Origin: Lindgomyces ingoldianus
Taxonomy: Eukaryota > Ascomycota > Dothideomycetes > Pleosporales > Lindgomycetaceae
Direction of reading: 5' to 3'
NCBI RefSeq assembly: GCF_010093535.1
Contig: NW_022985180.1
Location: 909,321-973,320, forward strand
DNA length: 64,000 nt
Part shown: in pieces, positions 11,921-24,768 of the stretch
Position numbering within the stretch: the stretch's first letter is position 1
Layout: every line of letters starts with the position of its first letter
The notes under the pieces: generated by a model
Database searches by the model: none
Told to the model about the DNA's origin: nothing
Seen by the model: only the letters and a program-made list of their open reading frames with translations
Position numbers and translations under genes: made by a program

Positions 11921-12088
11921 TATAGCGTTATTATATATTATTATTATATATATTATAGTTGCTTAAATTATAGTAATTACTTGTTAATTTTTTTTTTCAG
12001 NNNNNNNNNNTATAGCGTTATTATATATTATTATTATATATATTATAGTTGTTTAAATTATAGTAATTACTTGTTAATTTTTTTTCAG
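11921..12088. repeat. Direct duplication flanking the assembly gap
   Basis: The 80 bases before the N run (11921-12000) are repeated after it (12011-12088). They differ by one C/T and by the length of a T run (10 versus 8), each ending in CAG. This looks like unmerged overlapping contig ends or a collapsed/heterogeneous AT-rich stretch, so the duplication may not exist in the genome. Confidence 0.85.
12001..12010. other. Assembly gap (10 Ns)
   Basis: Ten N characters. The flanks are near-identical (see the duplication at 11921-12088), so the true gap size could be zero or negative. Confidence 1.
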
Positions 12089-12339
12089 CTTATATAGTTT
12101 TTTTTAATAAAAAAGCTTTATATATTACTAGGGACATAAGAATTATTATATACTATTATAATAATTATTACTTTTACTACTTAAAATCTTTTTCTATAAA
12201 ATATCTATTTATAGAAATAGTAATTACTACGTACCTCTAGTAATAGTAATTACTATTACTAGAAAAATAGTAATTACTATAGCAATTACTAGGCGCTTCT
12301 AGTAATAGTAATTACTATTACTAAAAAGTGGCAACCCTG

Positions 12340-12515
12340 GGTTGCCTAAAACATTAGCTATCTAGCCTATATGTTAGAAGCTATGTGTACTTAAAAGCCC
12401 TCTTTTTTTATATAAAAAAAGAGAGCAGTAGTTAATACTAAAAAGATCTTTACCTGCTTACCTCTTAGTACGCCTCTTAGGCGTACGTTTGTTTAATTAA
12501 ACGTAGGTCAACTAA
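12340..12515. other. Unassigned AT-rich segment with two hairpins
   Basis: No copy was noticed elsewhere in the window. It carries two overlapping inverted repeats: TACGCC/GGCGTA (12469-12485) and TACGTTT/AAACGTA (12484-12505). No coding evidence. It could be the left part of LTR-X #1 or a separate small element. Confidence 0.4.
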
Positions 12516-13173
12516 CACTTTAGTTAATAAAAAGTCTCTAAAATTTTATTTATAAACTAAATAGTTTAATATAATAACGTACTTCACAGGCAAGTTGCTT
12601 ACACACCTAAGTTGCTTACTTTTACTAAGACCCTACTACACTACTTTTCTTACACTAATGTATTTCTAATAACACTACTTAGATATGTTAAAGGAATGTT
12701 AAATGCAGCTTACACTTTAAGCTTTTAAATAAAATATAACACTTATTAAGTAACATGCTGCAGCTATTTATAAAGTCTTTTAAAAAAAATAATAAGTAAC
12801 TAACATACTAGACAACTTTTTTAAGCTAATTATATAGCTAACTTATAAAAGCTAGATAATAATAAAAAGTAGGTAATTATTTAGCATATACTTAAGCTAA
12901 ATACATAAGAATTTCCTCTCTAGCTAGTAGCTATAGCTAATATAGCTAATTTTTTACACACTAAGTATAATATAAGCTATATTAGTATAAACTAGCTTAA
13001 TATATTTATTAAGTGCTACTTAAAGCTTAAAGTAAAGTTTAAGTGTAAGTATAACTATAAAAAAGCTTTTTATAAAAATTTTATAGTAATTTAAAGCTAG
13101 TTTAACTTTATAAAAATATTAAAGCTAAGTATAGTATCTAAGATAATAACATGTATAACTTTAATAAAATAAG

Positions 13174-13453
13174 TGTTAAATAGGCTCTAATAGCTAGCTA
13201 CTTATAGTATAAGCACTTAAGTAGTAAGAGTAAGAGTAGTGTATAGTGCGCACAGTGTATAAGGTAAGTAAAGTAAAAGTAATATGTTTCTAGTTCTATT
13301 ACTCTTATCTTTTCTTTATATAGAGGAAAAGAGGGATATCTAGATGTTTGCGCACAGAGGTTTGCGCATAAGCATTATGTAACATAGATACATAATCCTG
13401 CTTATGCGTAATTACTTATATCTAGGCTGTAACGCTGCTGCTGTATACAGACA
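13174..13453 (-). repeat. Copia-2 A left LTR (3' LTR of the minus-strand element)
   Basis: 280 bp. Shared core with the other Copia-2 LTRs: AGGGATATCTAGATGTTTGCGC followed by GCACAGAGG near 13332-13365. Compared with 32843-33122 it is strongly C-to-T/G-to-A shifted. Confidence 0.9.
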
Positions 13454-16400
13454 CTAGCAACTTTTTTTTTTATCTAAAAAGTTACTGTTTATATATATTA
13501 CTTTTCTTTTATTTATGTAAGTTTATCTAATTATATTCTGCCTTTACTTTACTTTATTTGTTAGGACTTGCCTTAGTAATGCTGTATATTAAGATAGGCT
13601 AGTTACACTATATAAATAACTTTATAAATAGTGTAAAGTGTTTTAGGCTATTATTATCTAGCCTTTATATACTTACCTTATAAGTAATTTAGTAGTGTAT
13701 AAACTACTTTATGCAGAGTTTTGTGCTAGAATAGTGTAGAATCTTTTTATAGGCAGGTGCATAAAAAGGTGTATATAATAAGGTCTTTTTTTTTCTTTAC
13801 TTTTTCTTTTTTATCTTTTACTTTTTAAGCTCTACTATATAATTCCTTAGCTCTTTTCTCTTTTTATATAGTGCTAACAGTAACAGATACTCCCGCCTGC
13901 ACACACACACATAGATACAGAGAGATGTCTCTCTAGCCTTCCTCCTCTACTACTAGCGCTGTTAGTGTGGGCGTCTTTAACGTCCTTATGCAGTCTAGCA
14001 GCTTAGGGCGTATTTATGTTACCTTTTTAACTAGTTCTGCTACTAATTAGTAGTTTATTTAGTGTTTTAGCATAAATATATAAATTCTTTAGCTTTTCTA
14101 CTTCTTTCTTATATAAAATGCTAATTATAGATAGGCTAAAAAGCAGTATGTAGTAGCTTTACTATTTTATAATATTAATATTATTTTACCTACTAGCACT
14201 AATCTGCAGCTATAGGCAGTAAAGGTTGTGTATTATAAAGAGTACTTCTATGTAGTCTTAGTCTAGAGTTGCAGTTAGGTCTTAGTAACTTTATGTGCTT
14301 ATTATTATAGCAGCACTACTAGTGCTTTTTTTTTTATTAAGTGTTATATGTTAGCTAACTTCTAGGCTAATGCCTACACCTTATATGTATAGTAGAGCTG
14401 TAGTCTGCATTATAACTACTATATATAAGGGGTAGTAGCTTTTTTTTCTCTATATACTAGACAAATAAACTGTCTTTTTTATATATCCTTTTTTTCTCAT
14501 CTTATAATAAGAAAAATAAGTGCGTATAATAAAAAAATAAAAGAGATAAGCTTTATATAAAAGTGTTATTAGTTTAGTTAGTTTAAAGCATCTTTGCGCA
14601 CAGAATCTAGCTAGTCTACAGATGCTTCTATCTAGATAGAGAGGTAGTTAGTTAGGACTAATAATTAAAAAGCTTAGTTTAGTGTTTTCTTTATATATAC
14701 ATCTACTAAGTTGTTTTTACTATTAATTTACTTTATCTTAGTAATTTCCCTTTTCTTATATAATTTATAAAGTAACATAATATTAATTATAAGTTGCTTT
14801 TTACTAGTAGTGCCTAGCTTAATAAGGTAATTATATAAAAACTTTAAATTTATATAAATTACTACTAAGATTAGTAGTAGTTTAAGTGTTTATATAATTT
14901 ACTATAAAGTTATACTAAAGGTAATTATGTTATTAAACCTTTTAACTATTTTATATAGTTTGCTAGTAAGGACACTCCTAGTTACTCTTTTACACTTAGT
15001 AGAATTCTAGTGTATAATGTTGCCTAGTATTTTAAAGTAGTTACTTTACTTTATATAGTTTTTATTACTTAATATAATTAAAATTTTTAGCTATAAGCTA
15101 AAGTTCTTATTATTAGTAAATAATTTATTTATAAAAATAAACAGCTTTGCACTATTAAGCTGTAATAGTAGAAAGGTAAGACTATACTTACTATTATCTA
15201 TCTACTATTAAATTTATGCGTTAAGTGCATTAATGTTATTATGCAAAGGGTCTGTAGTTTATGCAGCAATAAAAAAGTTAAATGCTACTTTTAGTTAACA
15301 CATAAATGCAATGTATACCTTTTTTTATATGTTACTTAACATATTATTATACAGCATCTTTATCTTTTAGGTTAATTATATAAAGGTAGCTTACTTATTC
15401 CTTTTAAGTAAAAACTACTATGTTATATGTAAGTTTAATTTTTTACCTATTAAACTTAATAAGCTGCTTCTTTACTAAGATAGTTTTACCTTTTATGTAA
15501 AACTTTACCTTTTATAGTTTTTTTTCTTCTCTTTATGTAAAATTTTTTATTATAATGCTTAAAGTGTTATCTATTTATAAGCTAGTAATACTAAAAGTGT
15601 GCTTTTTTTTATTAGTAATTAAAAAGTAGGGGTTGTATAAAAAGATGTGTATACGCAGCTTTTTTTTATAGTAGTTATAGTATGTCTTAAACTAATACAG
15701 TTCTAATTTAGCAGCTTTATATAAGGGTTGTACAACCTAGAGTATTGTATTTAGTAGAAATCTCTAGCGCATCTTTTTTAGTAGCTTTGTATATAGCGTG
15801 CGTATAAGCTTATCTATTAATTAGATGTATACTTATATAATATTACATAGTTTAAAATGTATTTTATATGTAGCTTTTAAGCTTACTTTTATAGCTAAAA
15901 GTAGTTTTTAGCTTATTCTTAAATAGTTAGTAACTAAGTAAAAATTTCTCTCTTTTTTTTATTTAAGTAGCTAGTAAACACTAGGTAGGATTTTTTATAT
16001 AGTTAAGTTATTTTCCCTTTTACTTTTTATATAAGGCAAAGGTTAAAAATCTAACTTTTATGCTTTATTAAGTTATACACTATAACCTTAAAAGTGCTAT
16101 TAGTAATTAAAGTGTCTATTTTTATAGAGTCTAATTTCTTAAATAGTTTTTTAAGTGTAGTAATTACACTGTCTATATAAAGCTGAATAAATAAGGCTTA
16201 ATTATTATTTTTTCTAGGTTAAGAATACCTAGTCTAGACTTTATGCAGGTTTCTTTTACTTTTTACTTCTTCTAGTATCTATATCTTTTTTTTGCACTAG
16301 TGCAGCATTGCTATCCTAAGGGGCTTAGTCTGTAGTAGGCTTTAGTTCTGCCTCTATAATATTTTTATAAAGCTGTTTTTTTTTTCTTTTCTTTAGAGAA

Positions 16401-17173
16401 TCTCTTTATACAGAGATTAGTTTATTTAGGTTATTTATTATAAGTAAGTTATCTTTTTTTATAGTATAGTTTAACCTATATATATTAGAGCTTTAGTAGG
16501 CTATTTTTTCTCTTAATAATAATGTTTCTTCTTTTAATGCTTTTAATTTTGTATAGGCTAGTCTAGCCTTTTTTCTCTCTTTATGCTATAATTTTTAAGC
16601 TAAAAGGGAGATTAAAAACTTTATATGTTATAAAGCTATTATAAGTGTTAATTACATAATTAATATTTACTTTTACATAGTTCTTTTAAAGTATCTTTAT
16701 TACTTTTTATACAGCGCTTGCTTATGTAATAATGTTTAGTAATAGTAGAAAGTCTAGGTTAATTCTTAGGTATGCTTTAAAGACTAGCAGCGTAGGTACT
16801 AGACTGTGCAGGCTAGCTATGTTGTTTAAAGCCTTAACTGCTATCTATAAAATAGCCTTATTATTTATACAGTTACCTAGCTTAGTCTTTAGAATGTTAA
16901 ACACTTATTAAAAAAGTGTGTGCGCGCGCTAAACTTTTCTAACTACTTAATATGCTTCTATAGGCATCTGCCTACATATAGCTTCTATAATCTTTGCATA
17001 AGCTTAGAAATTCTCTAAAGTAAAGTTTATACTAGAGTTATGCATAATGTAGTCTAAAGGTTCTTAATAAGTGTTAATCTAGCATTTGCACAGTGCATCC
17101 TAGGTATCTTGTGTAGACATAGATTTTAGGAATATAGTAGCCTAAAATAATGTGTCTATATTAATAACATATA

Positions 17174-17782
17174 TGTTACGGCCAACAGTCAGACTGTAAT
17201 AACCCAACTGGCTGTCCCACACAGCCCGAACGACGTCGGATGGAAGACGCTTAGCCCCGCGCTGAGCGAATCACGTGACAGGACGGATGAGGAATGGCTC
17301 CGGCTTTTAGACAAAAGCCTAGCAGAACGCATTATCTAATAAGACATGCAGGCTTGCAGGCCTGCAGGCTATGCAGGCTATATAGAAAACAGCATGCAAG
17401 CATGCAAAGCATGCAAACCCTATGTATATAGTCTTAATCACAGCTATAGTTAGAGGGCTATAATTACTGTTTAGTTTATTATCTACCCTTACTTATTTAA
17501 TAAACTAAGAAGTAGTAAAACTTTTATAAAGAGGACATTACTAACTTGTATATCTTGCACTATATATACCTCCCTTTCTATCCCTACAGATTAGGTTTAC
17601 TGGCTCTCTATACAGCTGCTAGGTTAAACTATAAGCCTGCCTACTCTACCCTCTCTACATCCTGTACTCTGCTTAACAGACTGTACACCTAATCTAGCTA
17701 AGTTCTTCCCTCTCTGCTAACATACTCTAATAGGCTGATGTACTCCTAAAAATACTATTTCTCTAGAGTAAGAATTATAATA
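17174..17782 (+). repeat. Gypsy-1 copy 2 5' LTR
   Basis: 609 bp. Contains the GCATGC/GCAGGC short repeat cluster (about 17344-17420) and a CACGTGAC palindrome near 17273. The left half is preserved and the right half mutated (GGATTGTAACA has become GAATTATAATA). Confidence 0.92.
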
Positions 17783-17899
17783 GTAATTACTACCCCCTGC
17801 AAAGTATAGCTACTACTACCTTAGACATTAGCATAACAGGTGCTTTAGCTGCTAGCACTGGCTAGACCCCTACAGCAACTAAGGAAGCACAGAATTAGT

Positions 17900-20800
17900 A
17901 AATACTTTATTTTTAAAATAAGCTTAAACAGCTTAAACAACACCTCTAGCTTTAAGCATAATAAGGACCCTTAAACATCTACTAGATCTAGGCCCTTTAG
18001 CTAAAAGTAGCTAACCTTAGAAACATTACCTAAGAAAAAACTAGTATTAAATTAAAAAAAACCCTACACCTAGCCCCCTCTAAAGCATTTAATAGTTCTG
18101 CTAAGAACTTAAAACCTTTCTTTACTAAATGCCACCTTTACATGTAATATAACAAAGGCGCTTTTAAAACAGATAAAGAAATAATTTTATAAATAGGCCT
18201 ACACTTAGAAGAGTTACCTGCCCTTTAGTTCTAACTTTATACTAATAATTAGATAAACTATAAGGCTAATAGCAAACTTTTACTACTAGAAACATAAAAA
18301 ATCTTTAATAGTATTAATTTATTTAAGGCAGCCCTAACTATAATCTATAGGCTAGTTAACAAAGAAAAATAAGCAGTTAATAAAATAGATGCTCTCTAAT
18401 AAGGCAATAGCTTTGTCTAACAATACGCAGCCTACTTTAGGGAGCTGCTAGCTATCTGCAGATAGACAGATAAGAAAGCTATAAAATAAATGTTCTATAA
18501 AGGGCTCTTAGACACTATTAAGAATAAATTTACTTATAATAAAAAGCCTAAGTGCTTTAAGGATTACATTAAAAAAGCACTTACCTACAACAAAAGACAT
18601 GCTAAATAACATAGTAAAAAAGAGAAAGGCTAGACAACTATAAAACCTAACTAGTTTTAGAAAAAGAAAGAAGTTCTATAAACTAACACTAAACCTATAG
18701 ATCTTAGTTACGCTAAACATATGCATAGTTTCTCTAAGAAAAAAAGCAACACCTCTAAAAGTGTAAGGCCACCTCTAAATAAAGAATAAAAGAAATAGCT
18801 TAAAAAAAGGCATGCCTTAACTACAGAAAAGTAAGCTACTTTTATTAGAAATGCCTAGACTCTAAACAACTAGAAAATAAAGATAGTAGACTAACTATAA
18901 AAGTAATGCATATAGAATAGGGCCTAACAGAACAAGAGATCCTAGACTAGCTAGACAAACACCTCTGCTAGTAATGCAGAGACAATTACAAATCTAAAGG
19001 ATGCCTAATAGAATACTAGGAAGTTAAGGTACAAGACACTAACAAAGTCTTTAAGGCACTAGAACAGGCAGCTACTTACAAAGGATAGTAAGGTTACACC
19101 TAAGCAGCAACATATATTATAAATGTTAAAGAAAGGAAAGAAAAGTTTTCTTTAAAACAACTAATAACAGGAATCTCTACTTAAGAGCTAAGGTATTAAT
19201 TTACCTACAAAGACTGCTAGAAATGCAGTAACACACACTAATAAAAAGACTGCAAAAAATTAATGTACAAAGTACACATTAATAATAATGTTAAAACTTA
19301 TAGTATACTAAAAGAAATTGCTAAGACACATTACGCAGTTATAAATAAAAAAAATAATAGAAAATGTTTAAAAAAATTCTTAATAAAAAAAAAGGCCCTA
19401 ACTAGTAATACACGCTACTAATAACACCTAAACTATGTTAAGAACAAACTAACACACCTCTCCTAGCGTTAGCTATTACCTGCAAAGACTTAGAAATTTA
19501 ACAGGATAAAGGATACTGCATTCTTTGTAAAAGCAGATAACATAATAAGTTCTAATGTATTTACTAAAGTCACCTGTTGCAAATTGTTAGAACTAAAGAA
19601 TACCTTAGATAGACACAAGTTTAACTAATACTAGTACAAAACAACCTTAGGGAATGTCCCTATACCTAGTACCTATGCAGTAATAAGTATTGCATTAAAC
19701 ACTAGCCAACTAAGCACAGGACTAGCTAGTAGCCTTGCAGAACATAAGAAAACACAATTAATAACAACACACTAACTAGCACAACATCTACTTATAAAAT
19801 GCCACATTGCTTCTACTATTAGAACAGCACAAGCTATAAACAAAAACTATAGACAGAATGTAACAACAAATTAGCATGTACATTCTATTATTTTTAATAG
19901 AAGGCACACTAATAAAACAACTAGATGCTATACTACTATAAGATAAAAAATGCTTAGTGTACTGTACTAGAATGTATAATACTAGGACACTAAGAATATA
20001 AAGTATAATTAGACTAAACTATAGAATATAAAAACGCAGCTAAAGCTATTAATAAAGACAATAGAATAAATTACAAAGAAACACTTTATAAGCTCTGCGT
20101 TCTTATTACAGTAAGATAAAGACTAAGTTAAAGCCTAATAACTAAGATTACCCTCTAATAACTAGGCTAGAAATAGAAAGGACTTGCCCTAATTAACAGT
20201 AGATGCACGTTTATAGCAATTAATTTAAGATAGGTTAACTAGAACAATATACCCTTCTAAAAAAAAAGAACTCTTTTAAGGTATCTTTAGCTAATGCCTT
20301 ATTAATAGAATACAGGGTAGGATAAATCTAACTTAAAACAGAAGAACTTATTACTAAAGCTAAAGAAACTAAGGATTAGATATCCTTTAATATATTACTA
20401 TTAAAAGGCAAATACTAGGCAATACTAGGCTATAACTAGCTTTATAAACACAATCTAGCAATTAACTAGCAAACTATGTCCCTAACTAGCTAAGATAATA
20501 TAAAAGCAGCATAATTAGCATCTTATAAAGACCCTAAAAAAACCTACTAACAAAAGCTAAAAATGTTCCCCTGCTAAGAACTAAAAGCCTAGGCTGTCTA
20601 CCTAATAAAAAAAGAACTAGAAGAAATCTCCTTTAAAGAATTTAAAAAGAAATAAGACTTTAACTAGGTTAAAATCTACTAGATAGCCTAAGAAATAAGC
20701 AAACTACTAAAAGAATACTAGAATTACAAAGACATGTTTAAGACTCCTAAAGACCTAGAAGAGCTGCTACTGCATTAGCCCTAGGACTACACTATTAACC

Positions 20801-23600
20801 TTAAACTAAACCTGTAGTTAAAAACTTATAAGCTACAACCTTTAACAAAAGCCTAAAAAGATGCCTTATAAGAATATGTAAATAGGATGCTAGCTTAGGG
20901 ACACATTAGAGAAAGCAATAGTCTAATAGCATTAGCAGTAGTCTTTGCTAAGAAAAAGAACAGTAAGGTAAGAGTATGCTAAGATTATTAAACTCTAAAT
21001 AACAACACTATAAAGAATTAGTATTCTTTACTAATTATTTAAGACATTATAAACTAGCTTAAAGGAACTAAGCACTTTACTAAGTTTAATATCTAGGATA
21101 GATTTAATAAGATAAAGATTAAAAAAAGACATAAATAAATAATAGCCTTTTAAACTTTAAGAGGACTATATAAACTTCTTATTATGCTATTTAGACTAAC
21201 TAATGCCCTAGCAACTTTCTAAAGAGTTATTAACACTACACTTAACCCCTACTTAGATATATTTATACTAGTGTACCTAGACAATGTCCTAATATACACT
21301 AAAAATAACTAAACAGATTACATATTTAAAGTAAAACTTATACTTAACTAACTTTAATAATATAGACTTTACTTATAACTAGAAAAATATAAATTTAACA
21401 TATAAAAAACTAAATATTTAGAATTTATTATTAATAGTAAAGAAATAAAAATAGACTTTACTAAGGTAAATAAGGTACTTAACTAGCTAACACTAATAAT
21501 AGTAACAGAAATTAAAGGATTCCTAGGCCTTACTAGCTATGTACAAAGGATAATTAAAGACTACTTAAAAATTACGCTCCCTTTTATAGACACTACCTTA
21601 AAAGAAAGAGCTACTTAGAAATTCTAATAAACATTAGAAATAGAAGAAGCCTTTTAGAAACTAAAATAGATAATAATAAGCTACTCTGTCCTTACAATGT
21701 ATAACTCTACGCTAGAAACAAAAGTGCACACTAATGCTTTCTTAAGAGCAGAAGGAGCAGCACTTTTCTAAAAACAAGAAAATAGATAATAGCACCTAGT
21801 AGCCTACTACTTAGCAAAATTTGCACTATTAGAGCAAAAATATACTATTCCTAATAAGAAATTAAAAGCTATAGTAAATGCATGTAAGAACTAGAAAGTT
21901 AAGCTCTAAGGCTTTAGTTAGTAATTTATAATTCTTACTAATTATATAAACCTTGTTACCTTTCTTACTACTAAGAAACTCTTACTAATGCATGTATAAT
22001 AAGCTATAGAACTTGCTTAATTTAATTTTGTTATTAAACATGTAGCTAAAAGCAGTAATTAGCAGGCTAACGCCTTAAGCAGACGCACTAACTATTTTAA
22101 AGAAAATAAAGAAAATTCTAAAAAATTTATAATCTTTAAAAAAACTCTAAAAGGACTAATTTATAAAAGACCTAACTAAGAAGAATTACTATGCTCCTTT
22201 ATAATAGTTAAACAAGGATAGAAGAATTTAATAAGAGAATATTATAAAGCCCCTATGTTTAGACACCTAGGAATTAGATTATTACAAAAGAAAATTAAAA
22301 CTGCTATACTTTAAAAAGTACTTTAATTAAAACACTTGTGTACTAAAGTCCTATAGGAATGTAATACCTGTAATAAGAACAACCTACAAAGGCATAAACC
22401 TTATAGATTAATCTAGCTAATAACAGCACCTAGCTAACTATAGATAATAGTAACTATAGACTTTATAACTAGGCTACCACCCTTACGCGAGCCTAGCACT
22501 AAAAGACTCTGCAATATAATTGCACAGGTTATAGATAAAACTACTAAGTTTATTTATCTATAGCTATTAAAAAAAACTATTATAGCTAAAAAATTTATGT
22601 TTAAACTAGAAAAAAATGTTTTTATAACTTATAGCTGCCCTAAGATTATTATCTTAGATTATAACAAAATATTTACTAGCAAATTTTAGACAGCTTTAAT
22701 TAAACACTTTAGAATTAACTATAGGCTTTCTACTACCTATTATCTACAAACAGACAGACAAACAGAAAGGGTAAACATAGAAGTTAAAAATTTTTTATAA
22801 AAATATATCTTATATAAATAAATAAATTAGGCAAAATAGCTACTAATAGCACAGTTTGTTATTAACACCTTAGAATTAGCCACTACTAAGAAGACCCTGT
22901 ATAAAGCTAATTTTAGTTACCCTCTATAATATAAGCTTTACAGCTTACAATTAACTAATCCTCTAGAAGCTATAGATTGCACTACTAAACTTTTAGAACT
23001 ACATTAGAAACTTACTAGAGAAGCCTAATTAGCCTAAAAAGCTATAAAAAAAGTAGTAAATTAAAAAAAAGAACCTACACTAAAAATACACCTAATAATT
23101 ATATATATCTAGACATAAAAGACCTTAAAACACTAAGACTTATAAGAAAGTTAGTAAAGAAACACATAAGACTATACTAAGTTATATAAATATGCCCTAG
23201 CATTTGCAAACTTAAGTTACTAAAGGAAATGTAAATACACCCTTAGTTCTATATCTTTAAACTTAAGCTTGTACTTAAGAACATTCTACTTATAACTACA
23301 GAATAAAAAGAGAAAGAAAAAGAATATAAAGTAGAAAGAATTTTAAACTATAAAGAAAGTAAATACTTAGTAAAGTAGAAAAAATAGCTTACTAGTAAAA
23401 ACACTTAAAAACTTATTAAAAGCTTGTTAAACACTCTTTAGGCTCTTTATAAATACTTAGAATCCTTTTTAAATAAAACTACCTAGAAGAAAGCTTTCTA
23501 GACTAGAAGACACTATTATTAGTTAAAACTACAGCAGCATTAGCTAGCTGCAATATAGAAAGTCTGTAACCCTTTAACATAGGTTAAGGAGGAGGAAGAC
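17900..23600 (+). pseudogene. Gypsy-1 copy 2 gag-pol remnant with chromodomain
   Basis: Gag-like region with two zinc-knuckle remnants (C..C patterns near 18968 and 19212). RT with FTKFNIQDRFN near 21075, MLFRLTNALATFQRV near 21183 and LVYLDNVLIYTK near 21270, where Gypsy elements have YLDD. RNase H (EQKYTIPNKKLKAIVNA) near 21830. Integrase with TTYYLQTDRQTERVN near 22733, matching the conserved TAYHPQTDGQTER block. A C-terminal chromodomain remnant EYKVERILNYKESKYLVK lies at about 23320-23375. Stops occur throughout; the RT Asp-to-Asn change is what G-to-A mutation would give. Confidence 0.9.
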
Positions 23601-24159
23601 TAGCTGCTTTTGCCTTAAGCGCTTTAAGCTTATCTAGTAACAAAAGGTTTTTTTTAGATACTTTACCTTTTAATTCTTTAACACTTTTAATTGCTTTTAA
23701 GCTCTCTTTTTATAAGAAATAATTAATTAAAGATGTTTTACTAATTTTTTCTTTTTGCGCATTCTCTTTTTTTAAGCTGCCTCTGCCTCTGCTAACAGTC
23801 TTTTACGCTCCTGCTTTAAATAATTCTAAGCTGTGTCTAACATAAAAGCATTGCAGCAGCTGCCCTTTTGCACACACTTAACACACTTATCTAATAATAA
23901 GGATATTATGTAAGAGGACCTGCTTAAACAGCATGCACTATAAGGACGCATCTTTGTACAACAAAAAGGATCTAGATAAGTAATAGTACAAAGGCAACAA
24001 ACAACAGCAGAAGAACAAGAAGCCTAGCAAGGCATAGTTAAAAAGGATAGACATAGGATTAGCTTTTAAAGAAAAAAACGCACTAGCTAAAAAGAAAATC
24101 TAACACTTATAATAAAAAGAACATAACAGTAAGAACGCTAACTAGGAGGGAAGCCTGCG

Positions 24160-24768
24160 TGTTATAGCTAATAGTTAGACTGTAATAACCTAACTAGCTG
24201 TCCTACACAGCCTAAACAACGTCAGATAGAAGACGCTTAGCCCTGCGCTAAGCAAATTACGTAACAGGACAGATAAAGAATAGCTCTAGCTTTTAGACAA
24301 AAGCCTAGCAGAACGCATTATCTAATAAGACATGCAGGCTTGCAGGCCTGCAGGCTATGCAGGCTATATAGAAAACAGCATGCAAGCATGCAAAGCATGT
24401 AAACCCTATGTATATAGTCTTAATTACAGCTATAGTTAGAGGGCTGTAATTACTATTTAGTTTATTATCTACCCTTACTTATTTAATAAACTAAGAAGCA
24501 GTAAAACTTTTATAAAAAAGACATTACTAACTTATATATTTTACACTATATATACCTCCCTTTTTATTTCTATAGATTAGGTTTACTGGCTCTCTATACA
24601 GCTGCTAGGTTAAACTATAAGCCTGCCTACTTTACCCTCTCTACATCCTGTACTCTGCTCGACAGACTGTACACCTAATCCAGCTAAGTTCTTCCCTCTC
24701 CGCTAACATACCCTAATAGGCCGACGTACTCCCGAAAATACCATTTCTCCGGAGTAAGGATTGTAACA
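24160..24768 (+). repeat. Gypsy-1 copy 2 3' LTR
   Basis: 609 bp. The left half is RIP-mutated (GTTATAGCTAATAG for GTTACGGCCAACAG), and the right 130 bases are intact (GGCCGACGTACTCCCGAAAA). This is the mirror image of the 5' LTR. Confidence 0.93.

Larger units (their letters stand above)
11092..12339. mobile_element. Element with CAGGGTTGCC inverted ends (hAT-like?)
   Basis: The left end CAGGGTTGCC is mirrored by GGCAACCCTG at the right end. Both subterminal regions are packed with palindromes built from AGTAATTACT (11105-11220 and 12205-12325). CAGGG...CCCTG termini are typical of hAT transposons. However, the 8-bp flanks (CTACTACT and GGTTGCCT) do not match, so no duplication supports it. 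The interior (about 11400-11900) has a relative at 1-117 plus 6862-7218. No transposase domain is recognised. It contains the assembly gap. Confidence 0.55.
17174..24768 (+). mobile_element. Gypsy-1 copy 2: complete chromovirus-type Ty3/Gypsy element
   Basis: 609-bp LTRs (17174-17782 and 24160-24768) begin TGTTACGGCC and end TTGTAACA. Target duplication is ATATA on both sides (17169-17173 and 24769-24773). Copia-2 C carries the empty site near 63238 (AATAACATATAAAACATT), and Copia-2 B a similar one near 49555. Internal remnants on the plus strand run gag with zinc knuckles, RT, RNase H, integrase, chromodomain: the Gypsy order. The outermost 100-250 bases at both ends are nearly unmutated, while the inner halves of the same LTRs are saturated. 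Confidence 0.95.
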
